From Streptomyces roseolilacinus (GTDB taxonomy: Bacteria; Actinomycetota; Actinomycetes; Streptomycetales; Streptomycetaceae), in assembly GCF_014649335.1 (NCBI RefSeq), contig NZ_BMSV01000008.1, positions 248,001-312,000 of the forward strand: 64,000 nucleotides of DNA, in the 5' to 3' direction. Shown here piece by piece: positions 18,342 through 26,719 of the stretch (its first letter is position 1; the number at the start of each line of letters is the position of its first letter). Under the pieces are notes generated by a model. The model saw only the letters and a program-made list of their open reading frames with translations. It searched no databases and was not told where the DNA came from. The position numbers were made by a program, and so were the translations under genes.

Positions 18342-18776
18342 ATGGTGAGCGATGTGCCGAACGGCCACGCCCCCGATCTCGACTGGCTGCTCGGCGGCCT
18401 GGTCCAGCGGGTGCCCCACACCCGCAGCGCGGTTCTGCTCTCCTCGGACGGCCTGGTGAAATCGGTGCACGGCCTCGACCCCGACAGCGCCGACCACATG
18501 GCGGCCCTGGCCTCCGGTCTCCATTCGCTCGGCCGCAGCGCCGGGGCCCGTTTCGGCGACGGCGACGAGGTCCGCCAGGTCGTCGTCGAACTCGACAACA
18601 CCCTGCTGTTCGTGTCCACCGCGGGCTCCGGCACCTGCCTCGCCGTCGTCGCGGGCCGGGAGACGGACGCCGCGGTCCTCGGGTACGAGATGACGATGCT
18701 GGTCAAGAGCGTACGGCCGTACCTCGTCACACCGGCCCGGCGGACGGCCGCCGCGCCCGGCGCCCCGGGGCGCTGA
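18342..18776 (+). CDS. cvnB: Roadblock/LC7 protein CvnB
   Basis: A 144-aa Roadblock/LC7-domain protein. Members dimerise and modulate the partner GTPase. Seen are LDWLLGGLVQRVPHTRSAVLL and SSDGLVKSVHGLD at the start, and GTCLAVVAGRETDAAVLGYEMTMLV near the end. It begins seven bases after cvnA and ends three bases before cvnC. Order and size match known conservons exactly. Confidence 0.95.
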   Translation: MVSDVPNGHAPDLDWLLGGLVQRVPHTRSAVLLSSDGLVKSVHGLDPDSADHMAALASGLHSLGRSAGARFGDGDEVRQVVVELDNTLLFVSTAGSGTCLAVVAGRETDAAVLGYEMTMLVKSVRPYLVTPARRTAAAPGAPGR

Positions 18777-18779
18777 GCC

Positions 18780-19151
18780 ATGCCGTTCCGACAGGACGGG
18801 CCGTGGCTCGACGACGCGGCCGGCCGCCTCATCCGCCCGTACACGGTGAGCGGCGGCCGCACCCGGCCCACGGCCGCACTCGACCTGCTGTCGCTCGTCA
18901 TGGCCACGGGGGCGGCGCCGCCGGCGCCGCTGGGCCCCGAGCACACCACGGCCCTCGGCCTGTGCGACGGGCCGACGTCGGTCGCGGAGATCGCCGCGCA
19001 CCTGCGTCTGCCCGCGGTCGTCACCAAGGTGCTGCTCTCGGACCTCGTGGACTGCGGCGCGCTGACCGCGCGGCAACCCCGCCGCCACGACGACACCACC
19101 GACCGTTCCCTGCTGGAGGCAGTGCTCGATGGCCTACGACGACGGCTCTGA
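18780..19151 (+). CDS. cvnC: DUF742 protein CvnC
   Basis: A 123-aa DUF742 protein with the characteristic RLIRPYTVSGGRTRPT at residues 16-31 and a winged-helix-like C-terminal half (TSVAEIAAHLRLPAVVTKVLLSDLVDCGAL). It is a conserved conservon component thought to be an adaptor between CvnA and CvnD. The 3' end overlaps the cvnD start by 23 bases, so translation is coupled. Confidence 0.95.
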   Translation: MPFRQDGPWLDDAAGRLIRPYTVSGGRTRPTAALDLLSLVMATGAAPPAPLGPEHTTALGLCDGPTSVAEIAAHLRLPAVVTKVLLSDLVDCGALTARQPRRHDDTTDRSLLEAVLDGLRRRL

Positions 19152-19755
19152 CACCCGGGCCGCGACCGAGGACGTCTTCCCGACCGCCCTGAAGATCCTC
19201 GTCGCGGGCGGCTTCGGGGTGGGCAAGACGACCTTCGTCGGCGCGGTGAGCGAGATCGAACCGCTCAGCACGGAGGAGGTGCTCACCCAGGTGAGCGCCG
19301 CCACCGACCGCCTGGACGGCGTCGAGTCGAAGACCACCACGACCGTCGCGATGGACTTCGGCCGCATCAGCCTCGACCCGCGGCACGTGCTGTACCTGTT
19401 CGGCACCCCCGGCCAGGAGCGCTTCTGGTTCATGTGGGACGAGCTGTCCGAGGGGGCCCTCGGCGCGGTGGTCCTCGCCGACACGCGCCGCCTGCAGGAC
19501 TCGTTCTCGGCCGTGGACTTCTTCGAGCGGCGCGGCATCCGCTTCGTCGTCGCCGTCAACGAGTTCGACGGCGCCTACCACTACGACCCCGAAGAGGTGC
19601 GTGCCGCCATCGACCTCCGGCCGGAGGTGCCGGTCGTGCTGTGCGACGCCCGGATCGCCGGCTCCGGGATCCAGACCCTCGTCACCCTGGTCCAGCACCT
19701 GCTGGCCACCGACCCGGCACCGGCACCGGCGCCGAGCTACGGAGCACCCGCATGA
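19129..19755 (+). CDS. cvnD: Conservon GTPase CvnD
   Basis: A Ras-like small GTPase of 208 aa. The P-loop GGFGVGKT occupies residues 27-34. Switch II is LFGTPGQERFWFMWDEL near residue 88, and the base-recognition motif is VAVNEFDGA (N-E-F-D in place of NKxD) near residue 143. In conservons GTP/GDP exchange on this protein governs complex assembly. The TGA overlaps the next ATG (ATGA). Confidence 0.95.
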   Translation: MAYDDGSDTRAATEDVFPTALKILVAGGFGVGKTTFVGAVSEIEPLSTEEVLTQVSAATDRLDGVESKTTTTVAMDFGRISLDPRHVLYLFGTPGQERFWFMWDELSEGALGAVVLADTRRLQDSFSAVDFFERRGIRFVVAVNEFDGAYHYDPEEVRAAIDLRPEVPVVLCDARIAGSGIQTLVTLVQHLLATDPAPAPAPSYGAPA

Positions 19756-20324
19756 CCTACGACCCGACCGGGTACCTCCTCCTCACCCCCGTCGACCAGG
19801 AGGCGCCCGCCCGCGTGCGGCGCCTCCGGCAACTGGGCCTGGGGGACCGCCCGGACCCCGCGTTCGACGCGTTCGCGGACCGGCTCGCCGAGGTCACCGG
19901 CGCGCCGTACTCGATGGTCAACTTCATCGACGAGAACCGGCAGTTCTTCGCCGGCCTGCACACCCCGACGGGCTCCCACTCCGGGACCCACTCCGGCGCC
20001 GACCTCGCCGCCTCCGGCGCGGTCAGCCGCTACATGGCCCGCGACCACGGCTACTGCCCGCACGTCGTGGTCCGCCGCAAGGCGCTGGTCCTGGAGGACG
20101 TCTGCGACTACCCGCGGTTCGCCGGGAACCCGGTCGTCGACGAGATCGGGATCCGCTCGTACCTGGGCGCGCCGCTCATCGACCGCACGGGCACGACCCT
20201 GGGCACGATCTGCGTCGTGGACACCGAACCCCGGCCGTGGGGGCGGGCCGGCCTGGAGACCATCAAGTCGCTCGCGGCGGAGCTGGTGGAACAGATCCAC
20301 CGCCGCGAGGACGGCCGCCCCTGA
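19752..20324 (+). CDS. GAF-domain protein (conservon-associated)
   Basis: A single-GAF-domain protein of 190 aa. The GAF fold runs from FDAFADRLAEVTGAPYSMVNFIDENRQFFAG to YLGAPLIDRTGTTLGTICVVD, near residues 38-160. It overlaps cvnD by four bases, so it belongs to the conservon. Some conservons carry such a fifth gene or a P450. The ligand is unknown. The long QFFAGL segment resembles redox- or light-sensing GAF proteins, but no chromophore or heme-binding Cys is obvious. Confidence 0.9.
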   Translation: MTYDPTGYLLLTPVDQEAPARVRRLRQLGLGDRPDPAFDAFADRLAEVTGAPYSMVNFIDENRQFFAGLHTPTGSHSGTHSGADLAASGAVSRYMARDHGYCPHVVVRRKALVLEDVCDYPRFAGNPVVDEIGIRSYLGAPLIDRTGTTLGTICVVDTEPRPWGRAGLETIKSLAAELVEQIHRREDGRP

Positions 20325-20338
20325 CACGTGCCGCGTGG

Positions 20339-20373
20339 TGTCCCCGAGGGTGCTCACGGGCCCCTCGGGGACA
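20339..20373. terminator. Bidirectional hairpin terminator
   Basis: A 12-bp stem TGTCCCCGAGGG/CCCTCGGGGACA with an eleven-base loop lies between the convergent GAF and acyl-CoA dehydrogenase genes and can end both transcripts. Confidence 0.8.
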
Positions 20374-20415
20374 TTGCGTCCACGGGTCCGGACCGCGCCG
20401 GACCGGACCGGCCGG

Positions 20416-21612
20416 CTAAGGGACCGGCTCCATCCGCACGACGTCCGCGAGCCGCTCCGACCACTGGCCCTTCGCCGTGCCGAGCGCCACCTCCGCGAGC
20501 CGCAGCAACTGGACGTCCGAGGTCCCGGCCGGGGCGAAGATGTGGTGGGCGTCCCGCAGGTACCGTTCGATCGGCCGGTCGGTGAACAGCCCGGCCGCGG
20601 CGTGGATCTCCATCGCGTTGCGCGCCGAGTCCAGGGCCCACTCGACGTTGACCAGCTTCGCGTTCATCAACTCCGCGTCGCAGGGCAGCCCTTGGTCCAG
20701 CAGGTGCACGGCGTGGTACGCGGTGAGCCGGGCCGTCATCAGCCGCGACTGCAACTGGCCCAGCTTCAGCCGCACCGACGGCAGGGCGTGCAGCGGCTCG
20801 CCGTACCGGCGCCGTTCCTCGCAGAACCGGGTCGTCTCCTCGAGGATCGCCTGGTGCAGGCCGAGGGAGACCGCGGTCAGGTTCGCCCGCCCGTACAGCA
20901 CGCTGGAGGAGTACGCGACCGCCAGTCCGTCGCCCTCCTCGCCGAGCCGGTTGGCGGCGGGGACGCGGCAGCCGTCGAAGAACAGCTCGCCGAAGCCGAA
21001 GCCGTGCAGGCCCATCGTCGACTTCTCGTCGCCGACCCGGAAACCGGGCCGGTCGGCCTCCACCAGGAACGCCGTCAGCCCCTTGGAACCGGGGCCGGTG
21101 CGGACGACGACGCCGTGCAGGTCGCCGACGTGGCTGTTGCCGACGAACACCTTCCGGCCGTTCAGGACGTACTCGTCGCCGTCGCGCACGGCGGTGGCCG
21201 CCATGCCCAGCACGTGGCCGCCGGACTCCGGCTCGGTCACCGCGATCGTGGGGAGGCACTCGCCGGCGGCTATCAGCGGCAGCCAGGTCTTCTTCTGCTC
21301 GTCGTTCCCGAAGTGCAGGATCTTCGCGACACCCAGCTGGGAGGCCTGCACCATGGCGCCCATCGCCGCGCTGACGCGGGACAGCTCCTCGATGATGATG
21401 GTCTTGCCGAGGTGGCCGACCCCCATCCCTCCCAGGTCCGCGCCGATCGTCGCGCCCAGCCAGCCCTGCCGGGCGATGAGCCGGGACAGCTCGTGGTGCA
21501 CGGAGCGGGCCGCCTCCATGGCGGGAATCCGTGGCCTTACCTCGGCCTCCGCGAAGTCTCTCACCTGCTGCCTGAGTTGATGGTGCGGCCGACCGGCGAA
21601 ATAGCCGTCCAT
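20416..21612 (-). CDS. Acyl-CoA dehydrogenase
   Basis: A flavin-dependent acyl-CoA dehydrogenase of 398 aa. The family blocks are in order: EELSRVSAAMGAMVQASQLG near residue 75, the FAD/substrate block PTIAVTEPESGGHV near residue 122, LNGRKVFVGNSHVGD near residue 150 and the C-terminal helical core. AGAGGAAGGG precedes the ATG. It is a lone gene, so it may be a tailoring or stand-alone catabolic enzyme rather than part of a beta-oxidation operon. A long upstream region with inverted repeats suggests dedicated regulation. Confidence 0.88.
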   Translation of the reverse strand: MDGYFAGRPHHQLRQQVRDFAEAEVRPRIPAMEAARSVHHELSRLIARQGWLGATIGADLGGMGVGHLGKTIIIEELSRVSAAMGAMVQASQLGVAKILHFGNDEQKKTWLPLIAAGECLPTIAVTEPESGGHVLGMAATAVRDGDEYVLNGRKVFVGNSHVGDLHGVVVRTGPGSKGLTAFLVEADRPGFRVGDEKSTMGLHGFGFGELFFDGCRVPAANRLGEEGDGLAVAYSSSVLYGRANLTAVSLGLHQAILEETTRFCEERRRYGEPLHALPSVRLKLGQLQSRLMTARLTAYHAVHLLDQGLPCDAELMNAKLVNVEWALDSARNAMEIHAAAGLFTDRPIERYLRDAHHIFAPAGTSDVQLLRLAEVALGTAKGQWSERLADVVRMEPVP

Positions 21613-21707
21613 GCGAGCCCTTCCTCTGCGAAACGCCTGCTCGCGTGGTTGTTCGAGCAGGTGGTGCGTCGGCAGTGGTCCCGTCCCGAGCAGGCAGACA
21701 CCTCATG

Positions 21708-21736
21708 GTGTTGATCTCTCGGGAGCGGTTCAACAC
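21708..21736. promoter_or_regulatory. Inverted repeat, candidate operator
   Basis: GTGTTGA and TCAACAC form 7-bp arms around a 15-base spacer. A second overlapping pair (GTTCA and TGAAC) starts near 21729. The site is about 95 bases upstream of the acyl-CoA dehydrogenase start, suited to control by a dimeric repressor. No regulator gene is adjacent. Confidence 0.45.
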
Positions 21737-22118
21737 GGTCGTGAACATTGTCCGAAACAGGGTCCATTGGGCCCCCTGGGGACTGTGCAGGGCGGTGCGC
21801 CGTGTGACCAGCCCTCCGGAGGGCATTCCCCCCGCGCATCTCCCTGCCACATGCCAAGGGCAAAGGTTCGGCGGCGGGGCCCGACCGGGGTCTCCGCGCG
21901 GCCGGGCGGCCGCCCGACCAGTGACCGGAGCCGACCGCGGGCCGGCACGCGCCGTCCGGCCCCGACGCCGACCGCCCCGGAAGTGATGGCCGAATACGAG
22001 GGCGGCGTGCGGGCGCCCCAAGGGGAGCGGAGGCGCGCGCTGTATACGAGGGCGTACGCCCTCCGGGTCCTGACACGCCCCCCGCCGAAGCGGTTAGTGA
22101 TCACCACCTGGAGTGCGG

Positions 22119-22124
22119 TATTGT
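22119..22124 (+). promoter_or_regulatory. Candidate -10 box of tRNA-Pro
   Basis: TATTGT in GTGCGGTATTGTTCTC lies 51 bases before the tRNA. The second tRNA-Pro has GTGAGGTAATGTTCTC at almost the same distance. Conservation of a 24-base block in an otherwise different leader supports a promoter role. The -35 is not clear. Confidence 0.5.
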
Positions 22125-22169
22125 TCTCGTGCACGCCGGGCCGGGGGAAACCCCAGGTCAGACGGGCAT

Positions 22170-22243
<74 letters not shown>

Positions 22244-22262
22244 CTTTGCGAAGTCGCAGGTC

Positions 22263-22296
22263 AAAGGCCGTTTCGGAGTGATCCGGAACGGCCTTT
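22263..22296 (+). terminator. tRNA terminator hairpin
   Basis: AAAGGCCGTTTCGGA pairs with TCCGGAACGGCCTTT (one wobble) about 20 bases after the tRNA. The other tRNA-Pro is followed by a related hairpin. Confidence 0.8.
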
Positions 22297-22599
22297 CGCC
22301 ATGTCCCGCAGTCGCCCCGGCGCCAGCGTGCCGTATCGGGCTGGCGGGCGGGCGCGCGGGGGCCGGTGCCCCCGGTCCCGGCGAACCGGGCCGGTCCCGC
22401 ACACGGGGACCACGACGGTGCGAGCCGCGTTCCCGGGGGATGTGACAACGTTGTCTCGGTGGGTGGGCCGTGGAGAGGCCGAAGGCGGCGCCGGGCAGGG
22501 CGAAGCCGTGGGCGGGCCCGGGCGGATCGCGCAGCCGGCACCCGCGGCGTCCGGGACCGGGGCGAACTCGCCGGGGCGGCGCGTGCCGTACGGCCCCGG
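22297..22599. other. Intergenic, nothing recognised
   Basis: GC-rich sequence between the tRNA terminator and the end of a minus-strand hypothetical gene. I see no gene, RNA or clear operator here. Confidence 0.5.
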
Positions 22600-23013
22600 T
22601 CACGCCTCGTCGTGGTGGGTGAGGTGGCCGTCGGCGAGCCGCCAGTGGCGCTGGTGGGAGGCGAGGCGCCAGGTCTCGTCGGCGGCGATCGCCCGCGTGA
22701 TCCATGCGTGGAGTCGCGGAAGGGCACGCGCGCGCAGGACGGCGCGGACGGCGGCGCGCTCGGTGGCGTCGACCGGGTGGACGTCGAGGCGGAAGCCGAC
22801 CGTGTCCGGGTGGACGCCGCGGCCGTAATTGCGGGGGTGCGGAGCGACCCACGCCGCGCCCAGGACGATGGTCCCGCTGTCGTTCCCGGTGAGGAACCGG
22901 AGGTCCGTGACGTGGCTCAGGAGGGGGCCGAGGCCTTCGTCGATGTCGGTGGTGGTCAGTGGCCAGGCACGGTGCCGGGGGAGTCTTCGATTGCGCGCGG
23001 GCATGGCGAGCAT
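22600..23013 (-). CDS. Hypothetical protein
   Basis: A 137-aa protein that I do not recognise. It contains LTTTDIDEGLGPLLSHVTDLRFLTGNDSGTI, then WVAPHPRNYGRGVHPDTVGFRLDVHP, and a C-terminal RLHAWITRAIAADETWRLASHQRHWRLADG. This reads like a compact alpha/beta protein without signal peptide or membrane segment. The start is uncertain: ATG 23013 and ATG 23004 are both possible and neither has a strong ribosome site. The frame upstream is low-complexity. Third-position GC bias supports coding. Confidence 0.65.
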   Translation of the reverse strand: MLAMPARNRRLPRHRAWPLTTTDIDEGLGPLLSHVTDLRFLTGNDSGTIVLGAAWVAPHPRNYGRGVHPDTVGFRLDVHPVDATERAAVRAVLRARALPRLHAWITRAIAADETWRLASHQRHWRLADGHLTHHDEA

Positions 23014-23480
23014 GATGGCAGGAGGCAGCCGCGGCCCGTACGGCCGCCGCCCCGACCGGCCGTCGTGGCGCTCGGCCACCGCCCCGACCGGTCGCTGCCC
23101 CGACCGGCCCCGCTGCCCCGGCCGCGCCCCGACCGGCTGCCGCCCGACCGGCCGCCGCCCGGGCGGGGAGGCCGGCCTCGCCCGGCTCCGGCGCACCGGC
23201 GGGCCGCCGGTCCGCAGCCGGGGACGGCGCGGGCCCCGGCCCGGGTACCCCGGCGCGAGCGGGACCGGACGCCGCCCGGACCACGGCCCGGGCGCCTCCC
23301 CGACCCGAAGCACCGACCCGAAGCACCGACCCGAATCCCCGACCGGAGTCACCTACCGGAATCACCGGGCCGTGCTCCGCGGGACCCGGTGGGGAGCCGC
23401 GGCCCCGGCCGGGGCCGGGGAGCGGACGGCCGGTACGGCGCGGGGGTCCTCGGCCCGGCGGGGCCGGCCGGCCGAGCCGG
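23014..23480. repeat. Low-complexity GC-rich repeats
   Basis: This non-coding stretch contains degenerate copies of CCCCGACCGG between about 23050 and 23165. A 13-base tandem repeat CGACCCGAAGCAC follows (two copies plus a partial third at 23301-23339). A perfect palindrome GGCCCCGGCCGGGGCC (23401-23416) may act as a terminator for the minus-strand xylosidase operon. No gene is supported. Confidence 0.55.
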
Positions 23481-25904
23481 TCAGCGGGGCGGAAGCGGGG
23501 TCACCGTGAACTCCGCGTGGAGGCGCCGGCGGTGGTCCACCTGCCGTACGGGACCGGTGAGGGCGACGCGTGCCGTCAGCCGCGGATCGGTGCTGGACGC
23601 GCTGAACCGGAGCTCCAGCTCCCCCGGTTCCACGATCCGCGTTCCGTGCCGGCCGGTGAAGGAGGCCAGGTCGGCGGGGACGGTCGCCCGGACCCGGGCC
23701 GCCTGCCCCGCGGCGAGGTCCAGCCGGACGTAGCCGATGAGCCGTTGCAGGGGCTGGACCACCGAGGCCACCGGGTCGTGCAGGTACAGCTGCACCAGTT
23801 CGCCGCCGGCGCGGCCACCGGTGTTCCGTACGGTGCAGGCGAGCCGGAACTCGCCGTCCGTGGCCGCCTCGCCGTCCTCCACGACGAGGTCGTCCCACTC
23901 GAACGTGGTGTAGGTCAGGCCGTGCCCGAAGCCGAACGCCGGCGTCGGGTCGATGCTGGACACCTCACTGGCGTGGCCGAGGCGCGCCGCCAGATAGGTG
24001 GACGGCTGGGCGCCGGGGTGCCGGGGGACGCTCACCGGCAGGCGGCCGCTGGGAGCCGTTCGCCCGCTGAGCACGGAGGCGACGGCCGCCGTGCCCGCCT
24101 CGCCGGGGAAGAAGGACTGGACGATGGCGGCGGCCTCGGTCGCCGCCCTGCCGAGTGCGTAGGGACGCCCGGCCAGCAGGACCACCACGACCGGCGTGCC
24201 CGTGTCGAGGAGCGCGTCGAGCAGCTGCTGCTGCACGCCCGGCAGGGAGAGCGACGGGGCGTCGCACCCCTCGCCGCTGGTCCCGCGGCCGAAGAGCCCC
24301 GCCCGGTCGCCCAGCGCGGCCACCACGACGTCCGCGCCACGGGCGAGGGCGACCGCCTCGGCGAACCCCTCGGTTCCGGGGGCGTCGATGCCGGAGCCCG
24401 GTGCGACGTCGAGCCGCCCGCCGGGGAACTCCGCTTCGAGGGCCTCGCGGAGGGTGGGCAGCTCGATGCCGAGCGGGACGCCGGGGTGCTGCCCCCCGAC
24501 GTGGACCGGGAAGGCGTAGCAGCCCAGGACCGCCGTCGGGGTTTCGGCGTTGGGGCCGATCAGGGCGATCCGGCGGGGCGGGGCGCCCCGGTCGAGCGGC
24601 AGGGTGCCGTCGTTGCGGAGCAGGACGACGGCCCGCTCGGCGATGCGGCGGGCCAGCGACCGGTTGTGCGGCGGGTCCAGGTCGACCGTGCCGCGCAGGG
24701 TGTCCACGGCCGCCGCGGGGTCGGCGCCGCGGAGGGCCTCGGGCACCGGGCTCCAGTCGGGGTCGAGGAGGCCGAGCTGGGCCTTCTGCGTCAGGACCCG
24801 CCGTACCGCGCGGTCCACCAGCGCCTCGGGTACGCGGCCCTGCGCGATCGACTCCAGCAGGGGCTCGCCGAACGTCTTGACGGTGGGGAGCTCCACGTCG
24901 ACGCCCGCGGCGAGGGCGGCTCCCGCCGCCTCGCCGAAGGTGCCGGCCACCGCGTGCAGCGTCTTCAGGAAGGCGATCCCGAAGTAGTCGGCCACCACGG
25001 TTCCGGAGAACCCCCAGGTGTCGCGCAGCAGCCGGGTCAGCAGGCGGTCGTCGGCCGCGGAGGGGATCCCGTCGGTGTCGGTGTAGGCGTGCATGACCGA
25101 CCGCACCCCGCTCTCCCGCACGGCCATCTCGAACGGCGGCAGGATCACGTCCGCCTGCTCCCTGGGGCCCATGCCGACCGGGGCGAGGTTGCGCCCCGCC
25201 CGGGAGGCGGAGTAGCCGGCGAAGTGCTTCAGGGTGGCGACGACGCCCGTGGACTCCAGTCCCTGGACGTAGGCGGTGGCGATCGTCCCGACGAGGTAGG
25301 GGTCCTCGCCGATCGTCTCCTCGACGCGGCCCCAGCGGGCGTCGCGCACGACGTCGAGGACCGGCGCGAGTCCCTGGTGCACGCCGACCGCGCGCATGTC
25401 CCGGCCGATGGCGGCGGCCATCTCGCGTACCAGCGCGGGGTCGAAGGTGGCCCCCCACGACAGGGGCACGGGGTAGGCGGTGGCTCCCCAGGCCGCGAAG
25501 CCCGCGAGGCACTCCTCGTGCGCCACGGCCGGGATGCCGAACCGGTTCGCCGCGGCGATCCTCCGCTGGGTGCGCATCAGGGAGACCGCGCCGACCGCGG
25601 GGTCGACGGGGACGGTGCCGAAGGGCCGGGTGAGTTGGCCGAGGCCGTGGGGCAGGAGCTCGTCGAGGGTGACCGGCTCCTCCATGTCGTGCTGGTGCGG
25701 GGCGACGTCGGCGCCCTCGTCGGAAGCGCCGACCCAGACGCCGAAGAGCTGGGCGATCTTCTCCCGCAGCGTCATCTCGCGCAGCAGCGCGTCGGCGCGG
25801 GCTTCCGGGCTCAGCGCCGGATCGCGCCAGGCGGGGAGCGGGGCTCCCGCCCGGAGGGGGTCTTTGGCGTCGGTGTGGGGCTCTGCGGCCGCGTTCTCGG
25901 TCAC
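23481..25904 (-). CDS. bxlA: GH3 beta-xylosidase/beta-glucosidase
   Basis: A cytoplasmic glycoside hydrolase family 3 enzyme of 807 aa. The N-terminal barrel has KHFAGYSASRAGRN and the nucleophile Asp at residue 306 in GTVVADYFGI. The GH3 C-terminal domain contains RRIALIGPNA and LGDRAGLFGRGTSGEGCD, and a fibronectin-III-like end has FGFGHGLTYTTFEW. No signal peptide is seen, which fits hydrolysis of imported xylo-oligosaccharides. GTG 25904 overlaps the stop of the upstream permease (GTGA) and has GGAGGAAA before it. Gene order matches the streptomycete bxlEFGA operon; glucosidase activity is an alternative. Confidence 0.9.
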   Translation of the reverse strand: MTENAAAEPHTDAKDPLRAGAPLPAWRDPALSPEARADALLREMTLREKIAQLFGVWVGASDEGADVAPHQHDMEEPVTLDELLPHGLGQLTRPFGTVPVDPAVGAVSLMRTQRRIAAANRFGIPAVAHEECLAGFAAWGATAYPVPLSWGATFDPALVREMAAAIGRDMRAVGVHQGLAPVLDVVRDARWGRVEETIGEDPYLVGTIATAYVQGLESTGVVATLKHFAGYSASRAGRNLAPVGMGPREQADVILPPFEMAVRESGVRSVMHAYTDTDGIPSAADDRLLTRLLRDTWGFSGTVVADYFGIAFLKTLHAVAGTFGEAAGAALAAGVDVELPTVKTFGEPLLESIAQGRVPEALVDRAVRRVLTQKAQLGLLDPDWSPVPEALRGADPAAAVDTLRGTVDLDPPHNRSLARRIAERAVVLLRNDGTLPLDRGAPPRRIALIGPNAETPTAVLGCYAFPVHVGGQHPGVPLGIELPTLREALEAEFPGGRLDVAPGSGIDAPGTEGFAEAVALARGADVVVAALGDRAGLFGRGTSGEGCDAPSLSLPGVQQQLLDALLDTGTPVVVVLLAGRPYALGRAATEAAAIVQSFFPGEAGTAAVASVLSGRTAPSGRLPVSVPRHPGAQPSTYLAARLGHASEVSSIDPTPAFGFGHGLTYTTFEWDDLVVEDGEAATDGEFRLACTVRNTGGRAGGELVQLYLHDPVASVVQPLQRLIGYVRLDLAAGQAARVRATVPADLASFTGRHGTRIVEPGELELRFSASSTDPRLTARVALTGPVRQVDHRRRLHAEFTVTPLPPR

Positions 25905-26719
25905 TTTCCTCCGACCCCCATCAGACCCTGGACCAGGGCGCGACGGGCGAACAGGTAGACGAGCAGGATGGGGAGCGCGGACAGGACCACGGCGGCGAGC
26001 ATGCCGGGGATGTCGACGCCGTGTTCGGTCTGGAAGTCGTACAGGCCCATGGTGATGACCTTGTTCTCGGTGGACTGCGTCAGCACCAGCGGGAACAGGA
26101 AGCCGTTCCACGCCTGGAGGGAGGAGAACACCACGATCGTCGACAGGCCGCTCCGGGAGAGCGGCACCACCAGCTGGAAGAAGATCCGCCGGGACGAGGC
26201 GCCGTCGATCGTCATGGCCTCGTAGAGCTCGGGGGTGATGTCGCGCATGACCCCGGAGAGGATCAGCGCGCACACCGGCATGGCGAACGCCGCGGTCGGC
26301 AGGATGACGCCGATGAGGTTGTCGTAGAGGCCGGCCTCGTTGATCAGGTAGAACATGGGGACGATCACGGCCTGCGATGGGATGGCGAGGCCGAGCAGGA
26401 ACAGCCGGAATACCGTGCTCGTGGCCCGTCCCTGGCTCCTGACGATGGCGTAGGCCAGGGGCGGTACGAGGAGCAGGACGATCCCCACCACGCAGACGGT
26501 GACGATCACCGTGTTGAGGAAGTACTGCCCGAAGCCCTCGCTCAGGTCGTTGACGTAGTTGTCGAGGGTGAGGCGCTCGGGGAGGGCCAGGGGGCCGTTC
26601 GCCGCGTAGTCGGCCCGGGTCTGGAAGGTGGCGACGAGCATCACGTACAGCGGGAGGCCGACCACGAAGAGCCAGACGAGCGAGCCGAGTCCCGCCAGGT
26701 AGTTGGGGCGGTTCCGCAT
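25901..26719 (-). CDS. bxlG: Sugar ABC transporter permease (MalG type)
   Basis: A 272-aa inner-membrane permease with six predicted membrane helices. The EAA loop that contacts the ATPase reads ELYEAMTIDGASSRRIFFQLVVPLSR near residue 185. ATG 26719 overlaps the previous stop by one base (TGATG), with GGAGGGC six bases upstream. No ATPase gene is in the operon, as usual for Streptomyces CUT1 systems served by a shared MsiK ATPase. Confidence 0.92.
   Translation of the reverse strand: MRNRPNYLAGLGSLVWLFVVGLPLYVMLVATFQTRADYAANGPLALPERLTLDNYVNDLSEGFGQYFLNTVIVTVCVVGIVLLLVPPLAYAIVRSQGRATSTVFRLFLLGLAIPSQAVIVPMFYLINEAGLYDNLIGVILPTAAFAMPVCALILSGVMRDITPELYEAMTIDGASSRRIFFQLVVPLSRSGLSTIVVFSSLQAWNGFLFPLVLTQSTENKVITMGLYDFQTEHGVDIPGMLAAVVLSALPILLVYLFARRALVQGLMGVGGK

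Larger units (their letters stand above)
21613..22169. other. Long intergenic region with inverted repeats
   Basis: No convincing gene is visible on either strand. The part near the acyl-CoA dehydrogenase has an inverted repeat at 21708-21736. The part near the tRNA has a perfect 16-bp palindrome GAGGGCGTACGCCCTC (22048-22063), preceded by a direct repeat of TACGAGGGCG (about 21995 and 22045). Composition is less GC-rich at 21640-21800, as expected of a promoter region. Confidence 0.55.

Noticed and set aside
20416..21612. The acyl-CoA dehydrogenase as part of a natural-product cluster
   Set aside because: No polyketide, peptide or other biosynthetic gene adjoins it, so I list it as a stand-alone dehydrogenase.
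23014..23350. CCCCGACCGG and CGACCCGAAGCAC repeats as a CRISPR array
   Set aside because: Units are short, degenerate and without uniform unique spacers, and no cas gene is nearby.
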